Shown here: positions 6,360 to 15,000 of the stretch, in pieces
Layout of the letters: each line of letters begins with the position of its first letter
How positions within the stretch are numbered: the stretch's first letter is position 1
Origin: Verrucomicrobiota bacterium
Lineage (GTDB): Bacteria > Verrucomicrobiota > Verrucomicrobiia > Opitutales > UBA953
Direction of reading: 5' to 3'
Assembly: GCA_009924965.1 (NCBI GenBank)
Contig: RFQN01000009.1
Coordinates: 1-16,199 of the forward strand
DNA length: 16,199 nt
Program-made: the position numbers and the translations under genes
Notes under the pieces: model-generated
What the model was told of the DNA's origin: nothing
What the model saw: only the letters and a program-made list of their open reading frames with translations
Database searches by the model: none

Positions 6360-7730
6360 ATGAGCCCCCGTGCCCTTCTCTTCGCCCTGCTCTGCCCTTG
6401 GCTGGCCTCCGCCGCACCCCAGCGGCCCGACATTGTGTTCCTGCTGATCGACGACCTCGGGTACGCGGACTGTGGCTTCAACGGCGGCAAGCAGATCCTG
6501 ACCCCGACCATCGACCGCCTAGCCAAGGCCGGCACCGTGCTCGAACACTTCTACGTGCAGCCGGTCTGCTCCCCCACCCGCTCCACCTTGCTGACGGGCC
6601 GCTACCCGACACGCACGGGCGTCTACTCCATCGTGAGCCCGCACGCGACCTGGGGTCTGCCGCTCGCTGAGCGGACATTGGCGGACGCCTTGAAGCAAGC
6701 AGGCTACTCCACCCAAATCGTCGGCAAATGGCACCTCGGCGAATTCAAGCCCGAATACCTGCCGCTGTCGCGCGGTTTCGAGCATCATTACGGCCACTAC
6801 TTTGGGATGCTGGATTATTTCACGCACGAACGCGGAGGCGAACTCGACTGGTATCGCGACGGAAAGGCGCTGAAGGAAGAAGGCTACACGACGCACCTGC
6901 TGCGCGACGAAGCGTGCCGCATCATCAACCGCCAACCGAAGGATAAGCCGCTCTTCCTCTACGTGCCCTTCAACGGCGTCCATGGTCCTTTCCAAGCGCC
7001 AGAAACTTACCTCAAGCCCTACCCAAACCTGAAGAACAACCGGCAAAAGCTCGCGGGCATGCTGGCCGCGGTCGATGAAGCCATCGCCCGCATCGAAGAC
7101 AGCCTCCGCCAAGCCGGCCGACTCGAAAACACGCTGATCGTCTTCTCCAGCGACAACGGCGGACCGCCCCCGGGCGACAACACGCCCCTCCGCGACCATA
7201 AAGGAACGATCTACGAAGGCGGCGTCCGAGCCGCCGCCTTTGCTTGCTGGCCTGGACACATCCCCGCCGGGCAGCGCCTTCGCGAACCCCTCCATATGGT
7301 GGACTGGTACCCGACCCTCATCAAACTTGGCGGCGGGTCGCTCGAACAGAAACTACCCATCGATGGCCTGGACCTCTGGCCAACGCTGACGCAAGGCGCA
7401 CCCTCGCCGCACGACGCCATCCTCTGCGTGTCCACGCAGGGTCCCGTCCGCGCCGCGGTGCGCATGGGCGAGTGGAAGCTGCTGCAGCTGAACGCCACCG
7501 AAGAGGCGGCCGAAGACGAAGCGGACGGGGCGAAGGCCAAGGCGAAGGGCAAAGCTGCCAAGGCCACGGCAAAGTACGAACCACTGGCGCTCTACCACCT
7601 CACGGAAGATCCCAGCGAGACCAAGAACCTCGCCGCCACGCAGCCGGACCGCGTCAAGGCCATGCAGGCCCGGCTGGCGGCGCTGCTCAAGGACGCCGTG
7701 CCGCCCGGCAACGCGGCCCCCCGGAAATGA
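6360..7730 (+). CDS. Secreted S1-type (formylglycine) sulfatase, arylsulfatase-B-like
   Basis: Hydrolyses a sulfate ester, probably on a polysaccharide, outside the cytoplasm; it belongs to the Sulfatase family (PF00884). It has 456 residues. An N-terminal Sec signal peptide (about 1-19, cleavage near ASA-AP) is followed by the metal-binding start DIVFLLIDDLGYAD (Asp31, Asp32). Cys70 in VCSPTRSTLLTGR is the C-x-P-x-R site converted to formylglycine. Other active-site segments are GKWHLG (122-127), NGVHGPF (205-211), SSDNGG (263-268) and HKGTIYEGGVR (280-290). The RGFEHHYGHYFGMLDYFTH stretch resembles arylsulfatase B-type enzymes. An Ala/Lys/Glu-rich low-complexity insert (about residues 381-407) interrupts the C-terminal subdomain. 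The chosen ATG gives a complete signal peptide and has AAAGGG nine bases upstream. Its stop overlaps the next sulfatase start (ATGA), indicating co-translation. The substrate is unknown. Confidence 0.93.
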   Translation: MSPRALLFALLCPWLASAAPQRPDIVFLLIDDLGYADCGFNGGKQILTPTIDRLAKAGTVLEHFYVQPVCSPTRSTLLTGRYPTRTGVYSIVSPHATWGLPLAERTLADALKQAGYSTQIVGKWHLGEFKPEYLPLSRGFEHHYGHYFGMLDYFTHERGGELDWYRDGKALKEEGYTTHLLRDEACRIINRQPKDKPLFLYVPFNGVHGPFQAPETYLKPYPNLKNNRQKLAGMLAAVDEAIARIEDSLRQAGRLENTLIVFSSDNGGPPPGDNTPLRDHKGTIYEGGVRAAAFACWPGHIPAGQRLREPLHMVDWYPTLIKLGGGSLEQKLPIDGLDLWPTLTQGAPSPHDAILCVSTQGPVRAAVRMGEWKLLQLNATEEAAEDEADGAKAKAKGKAAKATAKYEPLALYHLTEDPSETKNLAATQPDRVKAMQARLAALLKDAVPPGNAAPRK

Positions 7731-9124
7731 GCGCTTGGCGCCTGTTGCTCTGCGCCCTGCTGCCGCTGGCCCTGCCGGCCGCGGATCGCCCGAACATCCT
7801 GTTCGTGCTGATCGACGACATGGGCTGGGGCGACTTCTCCTGCTTCGGCAACACGGAGGCCAAGACGCCGAACATCGACCGTCTCGCCGCCGAGGGGCTA
7901 AGTTTCACGCAGTTCTACGTTAATTCGCCGATCTGTTCGCCGTCGCGCTGCGCCCTGCTGACGGGCCAATACCCGCAACGGTGGAAGATCACCTCCTATC
8001 TCAACAACCGCGCCGACAACGCCCGCCGCGGCATGGCGCAGTGGCTCGACCCACGCGCGCCTTCGCTGGGCCGCACGCTCCAAGCCGCTGGCTACGCCAC
8101 CGGACATTTCGGCAAATGGCACTTAGGCGGACAACGCGACGTCGCGGACGCCCCAGCCATCGCCAACTACGGTTTCGATGCCTCCCTCACCAACTTCGAG
8201 GGTATGGGGCCGAAGTTGCTTCCGCTGACCCGCACGCCGGACGCCGCCGAGTTCAAGAAGATCTGGGCCGACGCCGAACGCCTCGGCGGACCGGTCACGT
8301 GGATGGACCGCTCGCAGATCACCACGGGCTACGCCGATGCGGCCCTGCGCTTCATCGCCGACGCCGCCGCGAAGAAAAAGCCTTTCTACGTCAACCTCTG
8401 GCCCGACGACGTGCACAGCCCTTATTTCCCTCCACTCGAAAAGTGGACGCCCGGGAAGCACCGGCTCTACCTCTCCGTCCTTGAGGAAATGGATCGGCAA
8501 CTAGGCCGGATCCTCGACCGCATACGCACCGACCCGGCCTTACGCGACAACACGATCCTCGTCGTCTGCTCCGATAACGGCCCCGAGCCTGGCGCCGGCC
8601 GGGCGGGTCCGTTCCGCGGGCATAAGACGCAGCTCTTCGAAGGCGGCATCCGCTCCCCGTTGATCGTCTGGGCGCCCAAGCTGATGGCTAAGGACAAGGT
8701 CGGGGCGCGTAACGAGGTCTCGGTTTTCGCCGGCATGGACCTAGCGCCTTCCCTCGCCGCGCTCGCCGCCGTCCAGCCCGCCAACTCGGTGGCACTCGAT
8801 GGACAAGACCTTTCCGGGACTTTGCTTGGCAAAGCCGAATCTTCGCATGCCGGGCCGCTTTGCTGGAGTCGACCGCCCGACCGCAAGACCTGGCCGCCCG
8901 CCCTGCCCGAGCCGGCGCCTGACCTCGCCATCCGCGACGGCGACTGGAAACTGCTCTGTGAATACGATGGCACAAAGCCGCACCTCTACGACCTGAAGCG
9001 GGACCCCGGAGAGACGCGCGACCTCACACAACAGGAGCCCGCCACGGTGGAACGCCTGACGAGAGCCCTGCTCGTCTGGCACCGTTCGATGCCGCAGGAT
9101 AACGGCGCGGCGTTGTCCAAGTAG
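7727..9124 (+). CDS. Secreted S1-type (formylglycine) sulfatase
   Basis: Second exported sulfatase of the pair, 465 residues. The signal peptide is about residues 1-19 (ending ALPAA). Key residues are Asp30 and Asp31 in FVLIDDMGWGD, and the formylglycine cysteine Cys70 in ICSPSRCALLTGQ. They also include GKWHLGG (129-135), His230 in DDVHSP, Asp283-Asn284 in CSDNGP, and Lys300 in RGHKTQLFEGGIRSP. The C-terminal subdomain has the usual AIRDGDWKLL and LYDLKRDPGETRDLT segments. Sequence around the active site differs clearly from the upstream gene, so this is not a recent tandem duplicate and probably has another position or sugar specificity. ATG at 7727 overlaps the previous stop in ATGA and gives a clean signal peptide; the frame is open further upstream inside the previous gene. 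The gene ends one base before the stop codon of the oppositely oriented third sulfatase. Confidence 0.93.
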   Translation: MSAWRLLLCALLPLALPAADRPNILFVLIDDMGWGDFSCFGNTEAKTPNIDRLAAEGLSFTQFYVNSPICSPSRCALLTGQYPQRWKITSYLNNRADNARRGMAQWLDPRAPSLGRTLQAAGYATGHFGKWHLGGQRDVADAPAIANYGFDASLTNFEGMGPKLLPLTRTPDAAEFKKIWADAERLGGPVTWMDRSQITTGYADAALRFIADAAAKKKPFYVNLWPDDVHSPYFPPLEKWTPGKHRLYLSVLEEMDRQLGRILDRIRTDPALRDNTILVVCSDNGPEPGAGRAGPFRGHKTQLFEGGIRSPLIVWAPKLMAKDKVGARNEVSVFAGMDLAPSLAALAAVQPANSVALDGQDLSGTLLGKAESSHAGPLCWSRPPDRKTWPPALPEPAPDLAIRDGDWKLLCEYDGTKPHLYDLKRDPGETRDLTQQEPATVERLTRALLVWHRSMPQDNGAALSK

Positions 9125-9125
9125 G

Positions 9126-10478
9126 CTACTTGCCGGCCTTCTTCTTTTTCCCCGCGCCGGGCTCCGCGCCATCGTCGTCACCGTAATCCGGCCCCCAGAG
9201 GGGCTTCACGTTGCCGTGGTTCCACTCATCCCACCGGGCCTGCAGCTGCTTCACCTTCTCGGGCTGTTCGGCGGCGAGGTCCTTGTCCTCATGGATGTCC
9301 TTGGACAAGTCATAGAGCTTCACCGCGCTGACGGGCTGCGCCTTACCGGTGTTGGTATCCGCGTTGCCGTCGTAGCGCACGAGCTTCCAATCGCCTTGGC
9401 GGATCGCCATCTGCGCGCCGAACCGCCAGTAGAGCGCGTCATGCGGGGCTTCCTTCTTGGCACCGGAGAAATGAGGCAACAAGTCGACGCCCTCCAACTT
9501 CGCCTCGGGACCCACCGTGACGCCTGCGGCGGCCAAGGCGGTCGCATGCAGGTCGAGCTGGACGACCGGCGAATCATAGACCGCGGGCTTCAGCTGGCCG
9601 GGCCAAGCGACGAGGAACGGGACGCGGATGCCGCCTTCTAGGGTGGTCCGCTTCGAGCCACGCAACGGGGCGTTGCTGGAACCGTTGGTGGTCGTGCCGT
9701 TCATGGTCGGTCCACCGTTGTCGCTGATGAAGAAGATCAACGTGCGCTCCGCCTGGCCGCTTTCCTGCAGCGCTTGGCGCACGCGGCCGATGTTGTCGTC
9801 GAGCGCGGACATCATGGCCGCATAGGTCCGGCGCTTCTTGTCGGCGATCGCGGCGAACTTCGCCAACCGGGCGTCGGTCGCGTCCATCGGGGTGTGCACG
9901 GCGTTGAAGGCCAGGTAGAGGAACCAAGGCTTGTCCTTATGGCCGCGCACGAACGCGGCGGCCTCGCGGCCGAAGGCATCGGTGGTGTAATCCATCTCCT
10001 TGACGGGCTCGGCGCCGCGGAGGATGCCGCCCGTGTTGAAATAACTGTGGGCGCCGCCGAGGAAGCCAAAGAATTCTTCGAAACCGCGGCGCGGGGGCGT
10101 CTGCTCAGGCTTCGCCCCCAGGTGCCATTTGCCGACCATGCCGGTCGCATAACCCGCCTTGGCCAGACGTTCCGGCAGCAGCGTCTCCGTCAACGGCAGC
10201 CCGTTGCCGCCCCCGGGGTTATATTCATGGCCGAAGCGGTTCTGCTGACGGCCCGTCAGCAAGCCTGCGCGCGTCGGCGAGCAATAGGGCCCCGTGACGT
10301 ACCCATTGGTGCAGCGCACGCCGGCGGCGGCGAGGGCGTCCAGGTGCGGCGTAGGGATGTCCTTGCAGCCATGAAAGCCGACGTCCGCATAGCCCATGTC
10401 GTCTCCGACGATGAGCAGGATGTTGGGGCGCTCCGCCGCCGAGACGGCGAGGGCAAAGAACAAGGCCAGGAAACGCAT
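9126..10478 (-). CDS. Secreted S1-type (formylglycine) sulfatase, last gene of leftward operon
   Basis: Third exported sulfatase, 450 residues. The signal peptide is residues 1 to about 15 (MRFLALFFALAVSAA). Metal and active-site segments are IVGDDMGYAD (Asp26, Asp27), Cys66 in YCSPTRAGLLTGR (formylglycine site), and GKWHLG (116-121). His195 in NAVHTP, Asp253-Asn254 in ISDNGGP and Lys276 in RGSKRTTLEGGIRVP complete the set. The C-terminal subdomain keeps AIRQGDWKLVRYD and LYDLSKDIHEDKDL. The last 20 or so residues are acidic, then lysine-rich (GKKKKAGK). I chose ATG at 10478, because the frame's GTG at 10499 adds seven polar residues before the signal peptide; neither has a clear ribosome binding site. 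It follows the DUF1501 gene by 56 bases on the same strand, so it probably shares that operon. It converges on the other two sulfatases. Confidence 0.93.
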   Translation of the reverse strand: MRFLALFFALAVSAAERPNILLIVGDDMGYADVGFHGCKDIPTPHLDALAAAGVRCTNGYVTGPYCSPTRAGLLTGRQQNRFGHEYNPGGGNGLPLTETLLPERLAKAGYATGMVGKWHLGAKPEQTPPRRGFEEFFGFLGGAHSYFNTGGILRGAEPVKEMDYTTDAFGREAAAFVRGHKDKPWFLYLAFNAVHTPMDATDARLAKFAAIADKKRRTYAAMMSALDDNIGRVRQALQESGQAERTLIFFISDNGGPTMNGTTTNGSSNAPLRGSKRTTLEGGIRVPFLVAWPGQLKPAVYDSPVVQLDLHATALAAAGVTVGPEAKLEGVDLLPHFSGAKKEAPHDALYWRFGAQMAIRQGDWKLVRYDGNADTNTGKAQPVSAVKLYDLSKDIHEDKDLAAEQPEKVKQLQARWDEWNHGNVKPLWGPDYGDDDGAEPGAGKKKKAGK

Positions 10479-10534
10479 GGGAGGTCGGGGTTGCCCCACT
10501 TAAGGGTAAGGAACGTTTCAGGACAAGCCTGCGG

Positions 10535-12031
10535 TCAGGCCAAGAGCCCGGTCAGCACGTGGCCATGGACGTCGGTCAGCCGCCGGTCGATGCCGTTATT
10601 GCGGAAGGTCAGGCGCGTATGGTCTATGCCCAGCAAGTGCAGGAGCGTCGCGTGCACATCGTAGACTTGCGTCGGATTAGCTCGATCGAGGGGCTTAAAC
10701 CCCCACTGGTCGCTTTCGCCGACGGTGACCCCGCCCTTAATGCCACCGCCGGCGAGCCAATTGGTGAAGACAAAAGGATTATGATCCCGTCCCTTCCCTC
10801 CTTGGGATGAAGGCATCCGTCCGAACTCGGTTGTCCACAGGATGATGGTGTCCTCGAACAGCCCTCTTTGCTTGAGGTCCTGGATGAAGGCGGCGATACC
10901 GCGCGCCATGCCGAGGGCCAAGGGTCCATGGTCGCGCTTGACGTCCTCATGCGAATCCCAATTTCGACGCGGGAAGCCATTGTCGTTGCCGCTCCAGACC
11001 TGCACGAACCGGACGCCCCGCTCCAACAGCCGACGGGCCGCCAGGCAACGTTGCCCAAAGACGAAGGTTTCCTCCGCCTCATTGATTTCCTTGGCCCACG
11101 CCTGCGGGCCGCGTTCCAGCCCATAGAGCTTCTGCACGTGGGCCGGTTCGGACTTTAGGTCCAGGGCTTCGGGCGCGGCGAGCTGCATCCGCGCGGCCAA
11201 CTCGTAGCTCCGGATCCGCGCCTCAAGGCGCGCATCCCCAGGGCGCAGGTCGGCATGGGCTTGGTTCAGTTCGGCAAGCAAGGCATGGGTGGCCGGTTCG
11301 CTGCCGGGACGCAAGGCCCCCGCCCCGGGGCCAGGGAATAAATCGGCGACCGGATTAGCGGCTCCAGGCCTGATGATGGTCCCGCTATGTTGGGCCGGCA
11401 GAAAAGCCGCATCCCAGTTCTTCACCCCATTCGAGGCGAAGCCACGATGATCGGGCAATACCACGAACGCCGGCAGGTTATCGTTTTCAGACCCCAAGGC
11501 GTAGCTCACCCAACACCCCGCGCCGGGAAACCCCGGCAACTGAAAGCCGGTCGACTGCAGCAGCGTGGCGGTACTGTGGACGCCCGACTTGCCGACCATG
11601 TTATGAATGAACGCAAGGTCATCCACAACCGCCCCCAAAGGGGCCGTGACTTCGCTGAGCATCTTGCCGGAGCGGCCGTACGGCCGGAAATCCCAAAACG
11701 GGCGCATCCAAGGTCCTAGGCCATTCTGGAAGGCTTCCACCTTTTCGCCGAAATCACTAGGCTGACCATGACGTTTGACCAGTTCCGGCTTGAAGTCAAA
11801 GAGGTCCAGGTGACTAGCGGCACCCGCCATGAAGAACTGCACGACGCGTTTGGCCTTGGGGGGATGGTGCAAGCAGCCCGACAACTTGCCCGACGCGGCC
11901 AAACCTTGTTCCGGACCCAACAGCGCCGCCAAGGCGACCCCGCCTAGGCCACCCCCAGCCTGCCAGAGGAAGTCGCGACGAGTCAGGGGCGTTGGCCTGA
12001 TGGGACGATGGTATGGCGAGGGATGACCCAT
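10535..12031 (-). CDS. Tat-exported DUF1501 protein
   Basis: This 498-residue protein belongs to DUF1501 (PF07394), which has no firmly assigned activity. I recall it as placed in the alkaline phosphatase/sulfatase-fold superfamily. The N-terminus carries a twin-arginine signal, LTRRDFLWQAGGGLGG (Arg18, Arg19) followed by an Ala/Leu hydrophobic stretch to about residue 45, so it should be exported folded, perhaps with a bound metal. Family landmarks are FFMAGAASHLDLFDFKP (66-82), VWSGNDNGFPRRNWDSH (345-361), WTTEFGRMP (399-407), GRDHNPFVF (414-422) and LAGGGIKGG (426-434). The PSCyt1/DUF1549/DUF1553 gene ends 3 bases upstream, and a sulfatase follows. The tight pairing of DUF1501 with PSCyt1-type proteins is common in Planctomycetota and Verrucomicrobiota and suggests they act together in the periplasm. 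No Cys formylglycine motif is present, so it is not a sulfatase of the S1 type. Confidence 0.92.
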   Translation of the reverse strand: MGHPSPYHRPIRPTPLTRRDFLWQAGGGLGGVALAALLGPEQGLAASGKLSGCLHHPPKAKRVVQFFMAGAASHLDLFDFKPELVKRHGQPSDFGEKVEAFQNGLGPWMRPFWDFRPYGRSGKMLSEVTAPLGAVVDDLAFIHNMVGKSGVHSTATLLQSTGFQLPGFPGAGCWVSYALGSENDNLPAFVVLPDHRGFASNGVKNWDAAFLPAQHSGTIIRPGAANPVADLFPGPGAGALRPGSEPATHALLAELNQAHADLRPGDARLEARIRSYELAARMQLAAPEALDLKSEPAHVQKLYGLERGPQAWAKEINEAEETFVFGQRCLAARRLLERGVRFVQVWSGNDNGFPRRNWDSHEDVKRDHGPLALGMARGIAAFIQDLKQRGLFEDTIILWTTEFGRMPSSQGGKGRDHNPFVFTNWLAGGGIKGGVTVGESDQWGFKPLDRANPTQVYDVHATLLHLLGIDHTRLTFRNNGIDRRLTDVHGHVLTGLLA

Positions 12032-12034
12032 GGT

Positions 12035-15000
12035 TCAGTCGACGAACGCGAATTCGTTGAGGTTGAAGAGCGCCCGGCAGGTCGCGGGCAATCCCTCCGT
12101 GCGAGCGAACGCCACCAAACGGCCGCGCACGGCCGCGCTCGGCGGACGGCCGAGGACCAGCTCATGGGCCCAGCCGACCTGCGCCTCCAAATCCGGACGT
12201 TCGCGGCTCACGCGCTCGGCCAACGCTGCAGACTGCGTCAGCATGAACCCATTATTGAGCAACGCGAGGGCCTGGAGGGCGGACACGCTCTCGGTGCGGC
12301 GGTCGACTCGTATCGAGGGATCGGCGCAATCCAGCGACGTCATCCAAGGTTGGGTCTGCGAACGCACGACAAAACGGTAAATGGCCCGGCGGAAGGTGCG
12401 CGGGTCGACCGGGTCGGCCAAGTCATAGCGATAGTGGGGGGAGTGTTCAGGTCGCTCGAGGACGAAATCACGCCAGCCCGGCCCGCCCATGGCGAGATCC
12501 AGCCGGCCGCTGGCCAGCAGCACGGCATCCCGCATCTCTTCCGCCGAGAGCTTCCGGCGTTGCTGCCGCCAAAGGAGGGCGTTACTCGCATCGACGCGGC
12601 TGGCGCGCGGATCGTCAGCCGACGACTGACGATAGGTGGCGCTCAGCACGATCTGCCGATGCAGGCGCTTCAGCGATCCTCCGTGATCGCGGAAGTCGCG
12701 CGCCAACCAATCCAAAAGTTCCGGATGGGTGGGCAAAGCCCCGTTGCGACCGAAGTCGTTCGCCGTCTCGACGATGCCTTGGCCGAAATGGTGCTGCCAA
12801 ACGCGGTTCACGATGCTTCGCCAGAACAGCGGGTTCTCTCCCGCAGTCAACCAGCGGGCCAAGGCCGCGCGTCGATCGCCCTCCCCCGCGTCCGCAGGCA
12901 AAGAAAACCGGGCGGACCCTCCGCTCAAGGAGGCGATGGCGCCGGGCGACACCTCGCGGAGCGGCTGCGTGACTTGGCCGCGGGCCAAGAGGTAGATCGG
13001 ACGCGGGAGCCCGCCGGAAGCGCCTGTGCCCGCAAACGCGCCCGACCCCGTATGGATCCCGGCGGCGTAGACGAAGGCCGGCGGCGGCAAACGCGCCAAC
13101 TCCGCGGCAACCTCCGTCGCTTCCGTGCGCTGGGTGCGCAAGGCCGCGGCCACGGCTGGCGCGGCGACCGCTTCCAGCATGCGGTCGCGTTCCGCACGCA
13201 GCTGGCTCAACTCATCCGCCGACGGACGCACCGGGGCGCGCCCGTCAGTGAGGTTGGCCCGGCGCCAACGCGGAGCGGCCTCGATCGAATCCAAGGCTTG
13301 GACCGGTCGGCCTTGCGCGACGTTCTGTCCATTCGCGGTTCGGACCTCCAGTTCGGCGAGGGCCAAGATGAAGTCGCCTTGGCGAGGGGCCAACTTGACC
13401 GCGGTGACGCGCACATAGCGTCCAGCGACCGCGTCTTCGGGTTCGACCGACACCACATAGGGCTTCAGCCCGGGATTCGGGAGGTCCGCCATGAACCGCT
13501 CGTCGTGGCCACGCCAAAGCAGTTGGACGCCTTGGCGAAAGTCCGGATCGTCGCTGACTTCCACCTTGAAGCGCACGGGGAATCCGAAACCTGCCCCGAT
13601 GCCGTTGAAGTCGTCGTAACAAGGGGCTAGGACGACCTGCGCTAGGTCGACGCGCTGGCCCAGGTCGACTTGCACCCACTTCAGCGTGTCGGCCCGGGCG
13701 GCAATCTGCGCATGATAACCGTAATCGGGCGTGGGATTGCCCACCTTGGCGGCGGCGGTCCGCGACATGCCCTCCAGTCGACGGGTCAAGGCCGCATAGG
13801 CTTCGCCAGCCTGGGCGCCCAGCGCGGCCTCCGTCTGCTGGATCGTCTTCCGCAAGTCCTTTTGGCGACGCTGCAAACGCTCGGCCAAGGCATTCGTGGC
13901 GTCAGCGGGATAATACGGGCGATCAGTCCGATCCACGGCCGCAAAGACCGCTTGAAGCCCATAATAGTCCTCCTGGGTGATGGGGTCGAACTTGTGGCCA
14001 TGGCATTGTGCGCAATGCACCGTCAGGCTGGTAAAGGTCCCCATCGTGTTCGCCAGCATGTCATCGCGGTCGAGGTGCCGCGCGATCTTGCCGTCCACTT
14101 TCGACTCCGGCACCTCCGCATGGCCGATGAAATCCCACGGCCCAGCCGCTAAGAAGCCTAGGGCCTCGAGTCCATCGCGTGTCCCCGGGTACATGATGTC
14201 GCCGGCAACCTGCTCCTGCACGAAACGGGGGTAAGGCTTATCCTCGTTCAAGGCCCTAATCACGTAATCTCGATAAGGCCACGCGTGCTCCCGCGGCTTG
14301 TCCTTATCGTATCCATGGGTATCGCCATAATGTACGACGTCGAGCCAATGGCGGGCCCAGCGCTCGCCATAGCGGGGCGAGGCCAGGAGGCGCTCGACCA
14401 GACGCTCATAGGCATCCGGTGCCGAGTCGGCCAGGAAGGCCGCTGTCTCGACCGGCGTCGGCGGCAAACCCGTCAGGTCGAGCGAGACCCGTCGAAGCAA
14501 GGTGGCCGCATCGGCGGGCGCAGACGGATGGAGGCCCTGCTTGGCCAACTTGGCCCGCACGAAGGTATCGATCGCAGCCGAGCCGTCGGCGGGAGCGGTC
14601 GGCGCCGCCAAGGGACGCCACGACCACCACGCCAGGGGGTCGGGCAATACGGTATCCGCAGCGGCCGGCCACACCGCCCCTTCGGCAATCCAAGCCCGGA
14701 TCGTCGCCTGCTCCGCTGCCGAAAGCAGGTCGCCCTTGGGCGGCATCCGCAGCGCGGCATCCGCACCGGAGATGAAACGCAGCAAAGGACTCTGTGCCGG
14801 CTGGCCAGGCACGATATTAGGCGCATGCGCCTCGCCGCCGTGAAGGGCGATGCGGCTCACGTCCAAGCGATAACCGCTCTTCTGCTTTTCAGGTCCATGG
14901 CATCGGAAGCAATTCGCTTCGAGAATAGGCCTCACCTCGCGCACGAAATCCACCGCACCAGCGACGCTCTGCGGCCATCCCAACACGGCCACGACGGCAC

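Noticed and set aside
7244..7726. N-terminal extension of the second sulfatase by 161 residues
   Set aside because: It lies inside the first sulfatase in another frame. The ATG at 7727 gives a proper signal peptide and an ATGA overlap.
7727..10478. Recent tandem duplication of sulfatase genes
   Set aside because: The three proteins share only family motifs. Active-site surroundings (VCSPTRSTL, ICSPSRCAL, YCSPTRAGL) and the middle regions differ widely, so they are old paralogues or separate acquisitions.
10479..10534. Small hairpins GCCTG-ACCG-CAGGC and GGGG-CAA-CCCC between the DUF1501 gene and the third sulfatase
   Set aside because: Stems of 4-5 pairs with no T-run, expected by chance at this GC content. 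They do not suggest that the operon is interrupted.
12008..13630. 540-residue open frame antisense to the PSCyt1/DUF1553 gene
   Set aside because: The composition is Arg/Gly/Ala-rich with no domain or signal. The opposite strand holds clear DUF1553 and discoidin-like sequence throughout.
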